Shown here: positions 44,133 to 54,143 of the stretch, in pieces
Numbering within the stretch: the first letter of the stretch is position 1
Layout: the number at the start of each line of letters is the position of its first letter
Assembly: GCF_011516765.1 (NCBI RefSeq)
Contig: NZ_JAAABN010000010.1
Coordinates: 62,001-126,000 of the forward strand
Reading direction: 5' to 3'
Length of the DNA stretch: 64,000 bases
Origin: Acetobacter sicerae
GTDB lineage: Bacteria; Pseudomonadota; Alphaproteobacteria; Acetobacterales; Acetobacteraceae
Translations under genes and position numbers: made by a program
Notes under the pieces: generated by a model
Database searches by the model: none
The model's input: the letters and a program-made list of their open reading frames with translations, nothing else
What the model was told of the DNA's origin: nothing

Positions 44133-47100
44133 ATGACGACCCTTTCCAGCGGCGATTCAACGACCAGCACCGCCGTTACGGCTGCGGATCCGCTAACTGT
44201 CGAAAATGGAGCAACCGTCACGGCGCTGACCGTCAGCAGCGGCGGCGTCGCGATCATCTCAGGAAACAGTGTTTCCGGAACGGTCCAGAACAGCGGCTCC
44301 CTGCAGATCGTGTCCGGCGGCGTCGCCAGCGCAACGACCCTCTCCAGTGGCGGCCATGAAGTCGTCAGCAACGGCGGGCTGGACTCCAGCGCGATCGTCC
44401 AGCCCTTCGGGATAATCGATATTGCCGATGGAGGCGTGGCGTCCGCCATCCTCCTCAATTCCGGCGCGGCGCCAACCTATTACAGGAGTGGTGGTTACAC
44501 GTCCGACGGAGCAAACGTCGTCGGACTGGACAGCGCCACCTCCATCAGCGGTCCCATCGCCGCAATCGTCGAAGGCGGCGGCCTGCTGAACAGCGCCACG
44601 ATGGGCGACGCCACGCTCATCGTGTCATCCGGAGGAAGCGCCACCAATATCATCATGCAGTCCGCCGATCTCAGCGGTCCTGCGGCTGACAACGGCGTCT
44701 ACGCCACCCTCATCGTGAGTAGCGGCGGCTCCATCTCCAATGTTTCCATCAGCGATAACGATGAAATCTACGAGTATGGAACGGAAACCAATATCACCGT
44801 TGGAGGCAACGGCGCCTACAATCTGCCCACCGGTGTCTTCGCCGGTCGCGCAACCAATACCTATGATGAACTGGCATCTCCCACGGCCCGGGCCGAGAAC
44901 GACACTGTCTCCAGTGGTGGTGCCCTGATTATTAAGCAGGGTTCAGCCCTCGACACAGAAGTGACTGATGGGGGCACATTACAGATTCAGGGAGGGATGG
45001 TCTCCGGCGTCACCTTTATCACCAGCAATAGTGACGCCACCATCACCTCGCTGCAGGGTGCCGAAGCAAATTTCGCGGGAGGCACAACGAGCAACGTCAC
45101 GGCGCATTACGCCTATCTGTATGTCCATGGCTCCTCGACGTCCGTCACCGATATCACTGTGGATTCCCGCGGCTGGCTGAATGCTTACGATCAGGGCACG
45201 GTCATGTCCACGACACTGAGCGGCGGCGCTTCCGCGACAGTCAGTGGTAGTGCGCTACTGGAAAGCGGCAGCGCTACGGGAAGCGGCACGTCGCTCACGG
45301 TTGCTGGCGCCAGCATCAACGATTTCCAGATCAGCGACAGCGCCACCGCCACAGTCTCATCGGGCGGCATCCTGAAACAGACCGCTCTCGACACAAACGC
45401 CTCGGCATCCGTTCTGTCTGGCGGCCTGACCGTTTCGGTCACTCTCTCCGCCAGCACTTCAGAAGACGTCGAGAGCGGCGGTACGGCAAGCGGCACGCTG
45501 GTGAATGGTGGCAACGAAACGCTGTTTTCCGGCGGCATCGAGAGCGGTGGCACGGTCGACGACGGCGTCCTTACCGTCAGTTCTGGCGGGTCCGCCGTCA
45601 GCGTCACTCTGACAGCCACCGACACTGCATTCGGCTCTGCCGTGATCTCCTCCGGCGGCGTGACCAGCAACACGACTGTCGTCGGCCCCGAAGACACCAC
45701 CATAAACTATGCTTTCTGGGTCAGTGCGGGAGGAACCGCCTATAACACCGTCGTTTCTCACGAAGTCATGGTCGTGGATTCAAGCGCGTATGCCTCCGGC
45801 GTCACGCTCAATGACGCGAGCATCACCGTCAAAGGGTCGGCGGATAATGTGACAATTGCCCCTCAGGACAACAGTTACTACGGCCTGTTTATCGATGGCG
45901 GAACGGTTTCCGGCATCGTCGCATCACGGGGCCACATCGAAGTCTATAACAACGGTTCGATCTATGGCGACACGATCGAAAGCGGCTCCGTAGAATATGT
46001 CTACAGCAGCGGCACCGGTGGCGCGACATCCTATGACGCCGATGTCCAGTCCGGCGGTCGTCTTTCCACGTTCGATGTGGACGCTACAGTCATCTCCGCA
46101 ACCGTCGAAGCAGACGGCATGCTTCAGGTCAAAGAGCAGGCCATTGCGAGCAATGCCTCTGTCAACGGCACGATGACAATCAGCAGCAACGGCTCCGCCA
46201 TCGACACACAGCTTCTGTCCGGCGGCGTGATGACGATCAACGCCTCCCTTGGTGAAAACACCATCGTTTCTTCTGGCGGCGAAATGACCCTCTCCTCGGG
46301 GGGCGTCGGCAGCAACACGCTGGTCAGTCTCGGCGGACAGGAAATTGTTTCGTCCGGCGGCATGGAGAGCGGCGGCACGATCAGCGGAGATCTGTCGCTG
46401 ACCGGTTCCAGCGCGCTGGGCCAGCAGATCACCCTGCTCGACGGTGGCACACTGGAGATCACAGACAACGCTGTCGTTTCCGGCCTGAATGCCGTCAACG
46501 GCGTGATCACCGTGGACAGCGGCGCGAGCGTCAACAACCTCTCGGCACAGGGTGGCGTCCTTACGATAACCGGTTCGGGCATCCTTTCCGGCGGCGTCCT
46601 GTCCGCAAACACGTCTCTTCATCTTGCTTCCGGCGCGCTCGTCCAGGACCTGACCTTCTCCAGCGGCACGATCACAAGCGTAACGGATACGGCACTCCTC
46701 AGCGCGGCCCGACTGTCATCCGACACCGTCACCACAATCGCCTCGACCGGCTCCGGTCAGGATCTGACGGTGTCTGGTGGACAACTCCTTGTTTCCGCAG
46801 GCGGCATTGTCAGCGCCGCGACCGTCAGTGACAGCGGTGACATCCACATCTATGGCGGACAGGTCTCCAGCGTCACGCTTGCAGGCGGCTCATTGGAAAT
46901 CGATGACGACGGTTACGCCGCCGACACACAGGTTCTCTCCGGCGGCCTGCTCGCAGTCGGCGACCCGTCCATCAGCGAAAACGCGATCGTCTCTTCCGGT
47001 GGCGTGATGACTGTCTCCTCGGGCGGCGTCGGCAGCGGCACGTTTGTGGAATCCGGCGGCCAGGAAAGCGTCTTTTCCGGCAGTCTCGAAAGCGGTGGCA

Positions 47101-48569
47101 CGGTCAGCGGCGGCCTGCTGACCATCGGGCCCGGCGGGTCCGCCATCAGCGTCACCCTGGCCACCACCGACGCGACGTCGCCTTCCACGCTCGTCGTTGC
47201 AAGCGGAGGCATCGCCAGTTCAACGCTGATTGAGGACCAGAGCGTCGCCCTTGTCGCCGGCTCCACGGTGTCGGATACGATCAGCGGCGCGACCGCGCAG
47301 GAAATCGTCTCCTCGGGTGGCATCGCCTCCGGCGCCACGATTGATGGCGGCGGCACGCTGACCGTTCTCAACGACGGACAGGCTTCCAGTGTCACAGTGG
47401 AAAATGGCACGCTGTCTCTAAGCGGTACGCACGCTTCCGCCAGTTCCGTAACACTGGAATCATCCGGTCACATCACGCTGGCTGATGGTGCTGTCCTCAA
47501 CGGCTCCATTTCTGACGCCGGAACAATGACGGTACAGAGCGGCGGCACGGTCTCCAATCTGACCATTCTGTCCGGCGGACGTCTGACCATCAGTTCCGGA
47601 GGCACCGGACTGGGAACGACCCTCGAGTCCGGCGCGGTTCTGGTGGGTGAGGAGGCCGCCACGGTCGACGGCACCACGATCAGCAGCGGCGCTCTTCTCC
47701 AGATCGACAGCGCCGCTATCAGCAGTGATACGTATCTGACATCCGGCGGCTCCATCGAACTGCTCAACACGTCATGGTCAGACACGGACACTGTCAGTTT
47801 CACCGACGATATTCTGACGATTGACGATGACGGCACAGCGATCACCCTCAACCTGTCCGCCGCAGATAATGCCTATTTCACCAAGGATTTCGTTCTGTCC
47901 CAGGCGGATACGGACCCGCTTTTCGCCAACAGCAAAGACATCCTCATTACGCTCGCGCCGGTCGCCTGTTTCTGCCGGGGCACCCTGATCGAAACAGAAT
48001 TCGGCCCGATGCTGATTGAAAACATTCTGGAAGGAACAGGAATTCTGACACGTGACGGCAACATGGCGACGCTCCGCTGGAAAGCCGTCAGACGGTACAG
48101 TCACAGGCAGATGGTTCTTGGAGCGGCACTGCGACCGCTGGTCATCCGGGCCGATGCGCTGGGTGATGGTCTCCCGCGTCGGGATCTGCATGTTTCACAA
48201 CTGCACATGCTCCTCATTGATGAGCGGTTCATCCCGGCCGCAGCCCTGATCAATGATCGCACCATCTTCATCAAGCCAAATGTCACCGCCATGGACTATT
48301 ATCATCTCGATATTGGTGCCCAGGACATCATTTTCGCTGAAGGTGTAGAAACAGAATCCCTGACCGATGACGATGGATCGCGCCGTGGTTTCGATAACTA
48401 CGATCAGTCCGTCGCCGCTCTGCCGTCTTCACCGGATGTTGTCATGGCGGCTCCCCTGATAAGGGAAAGCGATGTTATCGCAACGCTTCAGGCGCGCTAT
48501 GCACGACGGGCCGCGCTCCTCGGAGCGCCCTTCCAACGAATATGTGAAAATGATCTTCTCCTTCTATAG
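44133..48569 (+). CDS. giant AIDA-repeat surface protein with C-terminal Hint_2 domain
   Basis: A 1478-aa protein. About residues 25-1245 are an array of imperfect 15-22-residue repeats of the AIDA-I/passenger type (VSSGGVAIISGNSVSGTVQN, VVSNGGLDSSAIV, VLSGGLTVSVTLSASTSEDV), predicted to form a long beta-helix. At Cys1279 begins a Hint (hedgehog/intein) domain: ACFCRGTLIETEFGPMLIEN, LRWKAVRRYSH, then IRADALGDGLPRRDLHVSQL, then HMLLIDERFIPAAAL and YYHLDIGAQDIIFAEGVETE. This is the Hint_2 pattern. No signal peptide, autotransporter barrel or downstream extein is visible, so self-cleavage or ester formation at the Cys, and type I-like export, are inferred. Confidence 0.85.
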   Translation: MTTLSSGDSTTSTAVTAADPLTVENGATVTALTVSSGGVAIISGNSVSGTVQNSGSLQIVSGGVASATTLSSGGHEVVSNGGLDSSAIVQPFGIIDIADGGVASAILLNSGAAPTYYRSGGYTSDGANVVGLDSATSISGPIAAIVEGGGLLNSATMGDATLIVSSGGSATNIIMQSADLSGPAADNGVYATLIVSSGGSISNVSISDNDEIYEYGTETNITVGGNGAYNLPTGVFAGRATNTYDELASPTARAENDTVSSGGALIIKQGSALDTEVTDGGTLQIQGGMVSGVTFITSNSDATITSLQGAEANFAGGTTSNVTAHYAYLYVHGSSTSVTDITVDSRGWLNAYDQGTVMSTTLSGGASATVSGSALLESGSATGSGTSLTVAGASINDFQISDSATATVSSGGILKQTALDTNASASVLSGGLTVSVTLSASTSEDVESGGTASGTLVNGGNETLFSGGIESGGTVDDGVLTVSSGGSAVSVTLTATDTAFGSAVISSGGVTSNTTVVGPEDTTINYAFWVSAGGTAYNTVVSHEVMVVDSSAYASGVTLNDASITVKGSADNVTIAPQDNSYYGLFIDGGTVSGIVASRGHIEVYNNGSIYGDTIESGSVEYVYSSGTGGATSYDADVQSGGRLSTFDVDATVISATVEADGMLQVKEQAIASNASVNGTMTISSNGSAIDTQLLSGGVMTINASLGENTIVSSGGEMTLSSGGVGSNTLVSLGGQEIVSSGGMESGGTISGDLSLTGSSALGQQITLLDGGTLEITDNAVVSGLNAVNGVITVDSGASVNNLSAQGGVLTITGSGILSGGVLSANTSLHLASGALVQDLTFSSGTITSVTDTALLSAARLSSDTVTTIASTGSGQDLTVSGGQLLVSAGGIVSAATVSDSGDIHIYGGQVSSVTLAGGSLEIDDDGYAADTQVLSGGLLAVGDPSISENAIVSSGGVMTVSSGGVGSGTFVESGGQESVFSGSLESGGTVSGGLLTIGPGGSAISVTLATTDATSPSTLVVASGGIASSTLIEDQSVALVAGSTVSDTISGATAQEIVSSGGIASGATIDGGGTLTVLNDGQASSVTVENGTLSLSGTHASASSVTLESSGHITLADGAVLNGSISDAGTMTVQSGGTVSNLTILSGGRLTISSGGTGLGTTLESGAVLVGEEAATVDGTTISSGALLQIDSAAISSDTYLTSGGSIELLNTSWSDTDTVSFTDDILTIDDDGTAITLNLSAADNAYFTKDFVLSQADTDPLFANSKDILITLAPVACFCRGTLIETEFGPMLIENILEGTGILTRDGNMATLRWKAVRRYSHRQMVLGAALRPLVIRADALGDGLPRRDLHVSQLHMLLIDERFIPAAALINDRTIFIKPNVTAMDYYHLDIGAQDIIFAEGVETESLTDDDGSRRGFDNYDQSVAALPSSPDVVMAAPLIRESDVIATLQARYARRAALLGAPFQRICENDLLLL

Positions 48570-48785
48570 AAGGCCGTTTCGCAATAACATATTGACACCC
48601 AAAAGGACCCATATATTTCTCTTTTAAAAACCCTTCGTTTTATAAGAATTTTTTGAAAATACTATCAAAATATTCTTCGTGTTTTACAGTGGGTTTACGA
48701 AAATCTGCCCCTACCAAAAATTTCCAGGCAGAAACTCCTGCGAAACCATCCCTGTATAACTGGAGCGTTTCAAACTACAGACACC
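48570..48785. other. AT-rich spacer after the Hint-domain gene
   Basis: About 215 AT-rich bases containing weak A/T-flanked stems such as AAAAC-CCTTC-GTTTT near 48630, but no clear G/C-rich terminator. The genes on both sides converge here, so termination may be factor-dependent. Confidence 0.3.
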
Positions 48786-49181
48786 TCACCGCTTTGCGGC
48801 TGAGGCCGGGGCATGTTCGCTCTTGTAAGACTGTGGCTCAACAGCCTTTGTAAGATGCGGCAGTGTCGGTGCGTCCGGCGCGGTCTGTGGCGTCAGCGCC
48901 GACCGATAGGGTCCACCGATCCGCTCAGGACGGGAAGACCGTGTATTGCTTCTTTCCAAAGAGGCCGAAGGCGTCGTCTGAACAGTCCGGGATCGTGGTA
49001 TTGATCTTGATATGCCGCTCTGACGGTACCCTTCGGTCCGACTGGCTGTCGAGGAAGCGCGTCCGTTATAGCGGCTCTGCGCGTCTGCGACGCCGGATTG
49101 GAACACCATGCCGGAGACCAGAACCAGACCTGAAAGCAGCACCACGAAAGAGCTGTTTTTCAAAATGCGTTCATCCGTCAT
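48786..49181 (-). CDS. small exported basic protein at the tail of the riboflavin operon
   Basis: A 131-aa precursor with a clear signal peptide (SSFVVLLSGLVLVSGMVFQS, cleavage probably VADA-QS). The mature part is low-complexity, rich in Ser, Arg, Pro and Thr (YNGRASSTASRTEGYRQSG; SRSIPRSRTVQTT), with no Cys and no recognised domain. GGGAG lies nine bases before the ATG. It starts 18 bases after the ribH stop, so it is probably read with the rib genes; nusB, the usual neighbour of ribH, is not here. Function unknown. Confidence 0.6.
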   Translation of the reverse strand: MTDERILKNSSFVVLLSGLVLVSGMVFQSGVADAQSRYNGRASSTASRTEGYRQSGISRSIPRSRTVQTTPSASLERSNTRSSRPERIGGPYRSALTPQTAPDAPTLPHLTKAVEPQSYKSEHAPASAAKR

Positions 49182-49199
49182 GATGTTCCACTCCCTATT

Positions 49200-49682
49200 T
49201 CAGCCCTTGATACGACGCAGCAGCGCAATCGACTCAACGCAGGCAGCAGCGGCTTCACGCCCCTTGTTGTGCTCATCCCCACGCGAACGGGACACGGCCT
49301 GAACCTCGGTATAGGTCGTCAGAATGCCGAAGGCGATCGGCGTTTCCGTCGCCAGCGAAGCCTGCTGGATACCGACCGTCGCGCCAAGACTGATGAACTC
49401 GAAATGCGCCGTGTCACCCTTGATGACGCAACCAAGGCAGATCACGCCTTCATACTTGCCGGTCTTCGCCAATGTCTGAGCCAGCAGCGGCAGCTCGAAC
49501 GCACCCGGCGCAAGGAATACATCCTCGTCCGCGACTGAAATGCCATGCTCGCCCAGCCACTCGATGGAGCCGTTGCGCAGACCGCCCGTCACGTCTTCAT
49601 TGAAACGGCTCACAACCAGCGCCAGACGTGGAGCCGGTGTCAGGTGAAGGGAAGGCATGGATTCAGGAGAACGTGTGCTCAT
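49200..49682 (-). CDS. ribH: 6,7-dimethyl-8-ribityllumazine synthase
   Basis: A 160-aa enzyme that condenses dihydroxybutanone phosphate with the ribitylamino pyrimidine to make lumazine, assembling as pentamers or 60-mers. Family motifs: VVSRFNEDVTGGL, VFLAPGAFELPLLAQTLA, VICLGCVIKGDTAHFEFISL with the catalytic His, and IAFGILTTYTEVQA. The C-terminal basic segment (NKGREAAAACVESIALLRRI) is normal. It lies 27 bases after ribBA. Confidence 0.95.
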   Translation of the reverse strand: MSTRSPESMPSLHLTPAPRLALVVSRFNEDVTGGLRNGSIEWLGEHGISVADEDVFLAPGAFELPLLAQTLAKTGKYEGVICLGCVIKGDTAHFEFISLGATVGIQQASLATETPIAFGILTTYTEVQAVSRSRGDEHNKGREAAAACVESIALLRRIKG

Positions 49683-49709
49683 GTCAGAGAAAAACCTTTT
49701 TGGAGAAAA

Positions 49710-51017
49710 TCAGCGAACGACAGCCGGTGCAGGAACGGACTCCGCCTGCAGGGCATGGCCCATGCGTTTCCGCTTGGCGTCAAGATAGGCGCGGTTGAAC
49801 GGATTGGGCGTGACTTCCAGTCCGATGCGCTTGCGCACGGTGAAACCACGCTCTTCCAGCGCCCTGACCTTGGCGGGATTGTTGGTCAGCAGATCCAGCG
49901 TCGTCACACCCAGATCACGCAGGATGGCCGATGCCGCCGCCCAGTCACGTTGATCGGTCTCGAAACCGAGTTCGTGGTTGGCGTCGATCGTATCCAGCCC
50001 CCGATCCTGCAAGGCGTAGGCCCGGATCTTGTTGCCCAGTCCGATGCCACGCCCCTCGTGCCCACGGACGTAAAGCAGCACGCCACTCTCCGCCTGTCCG
50101 ATTTCACGCAGCGCCTTCTGAAGCTGATTGCCGCAGTCGCAACGCATTGAACCCAGCGCGTCGCCCGTCACACATTCGGAATGCATCCGTACGAGCGGCA
50201 CAGCGCCTTTCGCCGCCGGATCGCCTTTCACCAGCGCCACATGCTCGACGCCTTCAGCATCGCGGAAAGCGTGGATTACCAGATCCTCGCCGCCATATAC
50301 AGTTGGCAGACGCGCTTCGGCCAGTTCCGCCACGACAGACGCAGGCACCGGATCGACATCCACAGTCTCGCTCAGGACAGGAGCCGTTCCATGCTGGCGC
50401 ACCCACGCCGTCAGTTCAGCGATCGAGACGATCGGCAGATCGTGCTTGCGCCCGAACACTTCCAGTTCCGGACGACGCGCCATCGTGCCGTCTTCACTCA
50501 GGATTTCGCAGATCACCGCAGCAGGCGCGCAACCCGCCAGACGCGCGATGTCGATGGAGCCTTCCGTATGACCGTCGCGTTCCAGCACGCCACCTGATGC
50601 TGCGCGCAGCGGGAAAATATGACCTGGCGAGACGAGATCAGCCGGTTTCGCATCCGGCGCGACGGCGGCCAGCACTGTGCGGGCGCGGTCATGAGCGGAA
50701 ATACCCGTGGTCACACCTTCATGCGCTTCGATGGACACCGTGAAGGCTGTGCTGCGCGGGGCGTTGTTGACCTTCACCATCATCGGCAGGGCAAGCTGCT
50801 CGACACGCTCCGGCGTGAGCGGCAGGCAGACAAGCCCGCGCCCATGCGTCACCATGAAGTTCATCGCCTTTGGCGTCATGAACTCAGCCGCCATCACCAG
50901 GTCGCCTTCGTTCTCACGGTCTTCATCATCGACCATGATGACCATGCGACCCTCACGGATTGCCTCGACCGCCCGCATCAGCGAGAGAGGCATCCTGTCT
51001 TTTATCGATACTGACAT
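49710..51017 (-). CDS. ribBA: bifunctional dihydroxybutanone-phosphate synthase/GTP cyclohydrolase II
   Basis: A 435-aa protein making both riboflavin precursors. The RibB half (1-205) has [20 protein letters not shown], the metal and substrate loop, and [14 protein letters not shown]. The RibA half (220-435) keeps the Zn ligands in [19 protein letters not shown] (three Cys) and the catalytic [20 protein letters not shown], so both activities look intact; some alphaproteobacterial RibBA proteins have lost the RibA residues. GGAGAG lies three bases before the ATG. It overlaps the end of ribE by 16 bases. Confidence 0.94.
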   Translation of the reverse strand: MSVSIKDRMPLSLMRAVEAIREGRMVIMVDDEDRENEGDLVMAAEFMTPKAMNFMVTHGRGLVCLPLTPERVEQLALPMMVKVNNAPRSTAFTVSIEAHEGVTTGISAHDRARTVLAAVAPDAKPADLVSPGHIFPLRAASGGVLERDGHTEGSIDIARLAGCAPAAVICEILSEDGTMARRPELEVFGRKHDLPIVSIAELTAWVRQHGTAPVLSETVDVDPVPASVVAELAEARLPTVYGGEDLVIHAFRDAEGVEHVALVKGDPAAKGAVPLVRMHSECVTGDALGSMRCDCGNQLQKALREIGQAESGVLLYVRGHEGRGIGLGNKIRAYALQDRGLDTIDANHELGFETDQRDWAAASAILRDLGVTTLDLLTNNPAKVRALEERGFTVRKRIGLEVTPNPFNRAYLDAKRKRMGHALQAESVPAPAVVR

Positions 51018-51604
51018 ACGCTCTCCACATATTTTGCAATCACGTCGACCTCGACATTCACTGGATCACCCGATGAAAGCGCGCCAAGCGTGGTGTGGTC
51101 CCATGTGTGGGGAATAATCATCACCTCAATGGTGAATTCCCCGTCCTTTGGCTCGCTCACGGCGTTCAGCGTCAGGCTGATGCCGTCCAGCGTGATCGAT
51201 CCCTTCTCGACCATGTAACGGCGCAGTGCTTCGGGCACCGCGAAGACCAGCTTCCGCGCATCCCCCACCAGATCCGCCGTGCAGAAGGTCGCGATACCGT
51301 CCACATGGCCCTGCACGATATGACCTGACAGGCGCGTGGCGGGTGTGACAGCGCGTTCCAGATTGACGCGGGAGCCTTCCTTCAGCCGTCCGAGCGCCGT
51401 GCGATCAAGACTTTCCGAGCTGACAAAGAAGCGGACACGGCCCTCCTCATTGAACTCTGTCGCGGTCAGACAGACCCCGTTCACGGCAATGCTCTCGCCG
51501 AGGATCACGTCGGTTATCCCCGTGTCGATATCGAGGATACAGGACGCGTTTCCCGGCTGAACCGCTGCGACCGTCCCCAGATGTTCGATAATTCCTGAAA
51601 ACAT
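51002..51604 (-). CDS. ribE: riboflavin synthase alpha chain
   Basis: A 200-aa enzyme that dismutates two lumazine molecules to riboflavin. It has the two tandem lumazine-binding repeats of the family: repeat 1 [12 protein letters not shown]...[16 protein letters not shown] and repeat 2 [13 protein letters not shown]...[20 protein letters not shown] lies four bases before the ATG at 51604. It sits eight bases after ribD and overlaps ribBA. Confidence 0.95.
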   Translation of the reverse strand: MFSGIIEHLGTVAAVQPGNASCILDIDTGITDVILGESIAVNGVCLTATEFNEEGRVRFFVSSESLDRTALGRLKEGSRVNLERAVTPATRLSGHIVQGHVDGIATFCTADLVGDARKLVFAVPEALRRYMVEKGSITLDGISLTLNAVSEPKDGEFTIEVMIIPHTWDHTTLGALSSGDPVNVEVDVIAKYVESVCQYR

Positions 51605-51612
51605 ACGTCCTC

Positions 51613-52659
51613 TCACACACATTCACTTCGACCGGCGATCACGGCCCCGGCCAGCTCATCGAAGAGCGCCAGCGGTGTCGCGTCATGACGCCGTTCAACT
51701 GAAAAATCCTCGTTGCCATCGGGACGTACGGCAATCCGCAGCCAGTCATCCCACAGGCTCCGCGCCCGCAGTTCGCCGAGCAGCGTCGGTCCGGCTTCCA
51801 CCAGCGCCCACAGCACACCCGCTTCCGCGAGCTTTTTCGGAACCTCTTCGACAGAATCAGAAAAGATCACGTCGAAACGCCGCTCCGCCATACTCAGCCA
51901 GTTCGACGGCACTTCCCGTGTGCGGGAACAGACGACCAGCATACGGGGCTTCCGTCCCATGTGATCGTCAATACGCCGGACATCCAGCCCCGGCAGATCA
52001 GCACGGACGGTTCCGCCGGCCGTGACGACCGCGTCTGTCGCACGACGCAAACGATGCGCGAGATCCAGAGCTGCATTGGAGGTAAAGGTTGTCCGACCAG
52101 TGGGCGGCACCATCAGTCCGTCGATGTTGACGGCCTGCTTAACCGTCAGCCAGGCGCGCTGCTCCACGCTCCAGCGAATGAACGGCGCAATCAAGCCCCG
52201 GCACTGCGTGAGCAGGACTGGACCATCGGGAATATGGTGCTGTTCACGCTCCAGCCAGCGCACTTCACGACCGTCCGCTTCCAGTCTGGCCGCGCCGCCA
52301 CCCGCCACTTTCGGGTTGGGATCAGCGCAGGCAATCCAGACGGTTTTCACCGGTGTCGCGAGCAGCCCTTCGGAACATGGCGGTGTCCGCCCCGTGTGAT
52401 TACAGGGCTCCAGAGTGACAATGGCTGTGGCAATGCGGTCGGTCAGACCACGTTCGGCGCAGGCCCGCAGAGCATTGGCCTCAGCGTGCGGCGTTCCGGC
52501 CCGATGATGCGCCGCCACGGCGAGGATCGTTCCTTCCGCATCAAGCAGGGCGCAGCCAACAGGCGGGTTGGGCGCAGTGGCGCCAACAAAACGGCGCGCT
52601 TCCGCGATCGCCGCATGGAACGCTTTTCCAGCCTGAAGATATACAGAACGATTGGTCAT
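51613..52659 (-). CDS. ribD: bifunctional pyrimidine deaminase/reductase
   Basis: A 348-aa riboflavin-pathway enzyme. The N-terminal deaminase domain has the Zn ligands His58 (HAEANAL), Cys86 and Cys95 (PCNHTGRTPPCSEGL). The C-terminal reductase domain contains VKQAVNIDGLMVPPTGRTTF, the substrate loop RRATDAVVTAGGTVRADLPG and LVEAGPTLLGELRARSLWDD. Length is typical. It is the first gene after the FMN riboswitch, 97 bases from it. Confidence 0.95.
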   Translation of the reverse strand: MTNRSVYLQAGKAFHAAIAEARRFVGATAPNPPVGCALLDAEGTILAVAAHHRAGTPHAEANALRACAERGLTDRIATAIVTLEPCNHTGRTPPCSEGLLATPVKTVWIACADPNPKVAGGGAARLEADGREVRWLEREQHHIPDGPVLLTQCRGLIAPFIRWSVEQRAWLTVKQAVNIDGLMVPPTGRTTFTSNAALDLAHRLRRATDAVVTAGGTVRADLPGLDVRRIDDHMGRKPRMLVVCSRTREVPSNWLSMAERRFDVIFSDSVEEVPKKLAEAGVLWALVEAGPTLLGELRARSLWDDWLRIAVRPDGNEDFSVERRHDATPLALFDELAGAVIAGRSECV

Positions 52660-52756
52660 TCACCTCGTCCGCCACCACGACACACAACACACGTCGAATC
52701 AGGGCAGACGCACGGCAGCATTCACAGGACACACGAAGGATGTCTGTTCTGCTCCG

Positions 52757-52908
52757 CTGTTCTCTCTCATCCGGACTATACCGTCGGCTCCGGAATTACA
52801 CCGGATCTGCTGACCCTGCCTCGCAAAAGACAGGCGCTCGCGGGCTTCCGCTCCCTTTCGGGAACGATTACCGCCGGTGGGGAATTGCACCCCGCCCTGA
52901 GAACGTCC
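52757..52908 (-). promoter_or_regulatory. FMN riboswitch (RFN element)
   Basis: On the minus strand the conserved RFN core is visible from right to left: CTCAGGGCGGGGTGCAATTC, CCACCGGCGGTAATCG, AGCCCGCGAGCGCCTG, CAGCAGATCCGGTGTAATTC, and CCGGAGCCGACGGTATAGTC ending CCGGATGAGAGAGAAC. This is the six-helix FMN aptamer; its ends GTTCTC and GAGAGAAC pair as P1. About 100 bases of leader separate it from ribD. FMN binding should repress the ribD-ribE-ribBA-ribH unit. Confidence 0.96.
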
Positions 52909-53092
52909 TCAACTATGTGACCCTGAATCGGGAAAATGCAAGAAACTTTTCATGAAGCGTCACTTCACAATGATTTAACTATCGCGGTTTCGTCCTGAAC
53001 TGTCCGTTTGCCGACATGCGTGCAGAACCGTTGCCAAGGAGAAACATCTGTGATGCGGTATTGGCCTCCTTTGCAGCCAGACAGGAAACGTC

Positions 53093-54013
53093 ATGCTTCT
53101 TCACACCGTGCGCACATCCATGCGCAGCCTGCTCGCCACAGGAACCGTGCTGATCGCCCTTGCTTCGGGCGCCTGCGCCCAGACTGACACGGCTTCGGGC
53201 GTACCGTTGTGGAAAACCCTCCCTCCAACGCCCGTGGCCCTGTCCGCCGACGCCAATGGCCTGCCGGTCCAGAGCGGTCATGTCCGCATGGATGACGGCG
53301 CGAAGATCTATTACGCGCAGGCGGGAGAAGGCGAACCCGTTCTGCTGCTGCATGGCGGCCTCGCCAATTCGGACTATATGAGTGGTCTGGCCCGCGCCCT
53401 GCTGGCTGCGCATTATCAGGTGATCGTCGTGGACTCCCGTGGTCACGGACGCAGTTCGCTCGGCAGGACACCCATCGGCTATGATCGCATGGCGGATGAC
53501 GCCGTGGCCGTGCTCACGCATCTGAAGATCGAGCGGGCGGCAGTCGTCGGCTGGAGCGATGGCGGCATCCAGGGCATTGATCTGGCGCTACGCCATCCCG
53601 ACCGCATCACCCGTGTCTTCTCCTTCGCCCCGAATATCACCACGGATGGTGTGGACACCTCGGCGGAGAATACTCCGACAGTGAAGGCTTTCATCGCCCG
53701 CACGAAACAGGAATACCGCCATCTTTCGCCCTCACCGGGACGTTTTGGAAAATTTGAAGCCAGCATTGAACATATGTGGTCGGACCAGCCGAACTGGAGC
53801 GATGCGCAGGTGGCGGCCATCACCACGCCGATGTGGATTGTGGATGGCGATCATGACGAGATGATCCATCTCCCGCACATCCAGCACATCGCGCAGGTCG
53901 TTCCTCAGGCGGGACTGCTGATCCTGCCGAACACCAGTCACTTCGCTTTCCTGCAGAATCCTGAACTGTTTTCAGAGACGGTGATCAATTTCCTGAAACT
54001 TCCAACACCGTAA
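53093..54013 (+). CDS. exported alpha/beta hydrolase
   Basis: A 306-aa precursor with a signal peptide (SLLATGTVLIALASGACA, cleavage before Q30) followed by an alpha/beta-hydrolase fold. The catalytic triad is Ser155 in GWSDGG, an Asp in VDGDHDE (about 255) and His283 in NTSHFAF; the oxyanion-hole HGG is at LLLHGGLANS. The nucleophile motif and cap resemble esterases and epoxide-hydrolase relatives, but the substrate is unknown. AGGAAA lies six bases before the ATG; the promoter must lie between this start and the FMN riboswitch. Confidence 0.85.
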   Translation: MLLHTVRTSMRSLLATGTVLIALASGACAQTDTASGVPLWKTLPPTPVALSADANGLPVQSGHVRMDDGAKIYYAQAGEGEPVLLLHGGLANSDYMSGLARALLAAHYQVIVVDSRGHGRSSLGRTPIGYDRMADDAVAVLTHLKIERAAVVGWSDGGIQGIDLALRHPDRITRVFSFAPNITTDGVDTSAENTPTVKAFIARTKQEYRHLSPSPGRFGKFEASIEHMWSDQPNWSDAQVAAITTPMWIVDGDHDEMIHLPHIQHIAQVVPQAGLLILPNTSHFAFLQNPELFSETVINFLKLPTP

Positions 54014-54143
54014 GACCCTGGTCGGTCCTTTCCACCCGGACAGGACCGATCAGGTGAACACGGAGCATCGCTGGACGCATCCTCTCCTGAGTGCCATCAC
54101 GGACGCACCTCCATGATGGTCACAGACAAGGATGCGAACAGTC

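Noticed and set aside
44133-47700. Regular short repeats resembling a CRISPR or satellite array
   Set aside because: They are degenerate repeats within one long coding frame and encode AIDA-type peptide repeats; there are no constant repeats with unique spacers.
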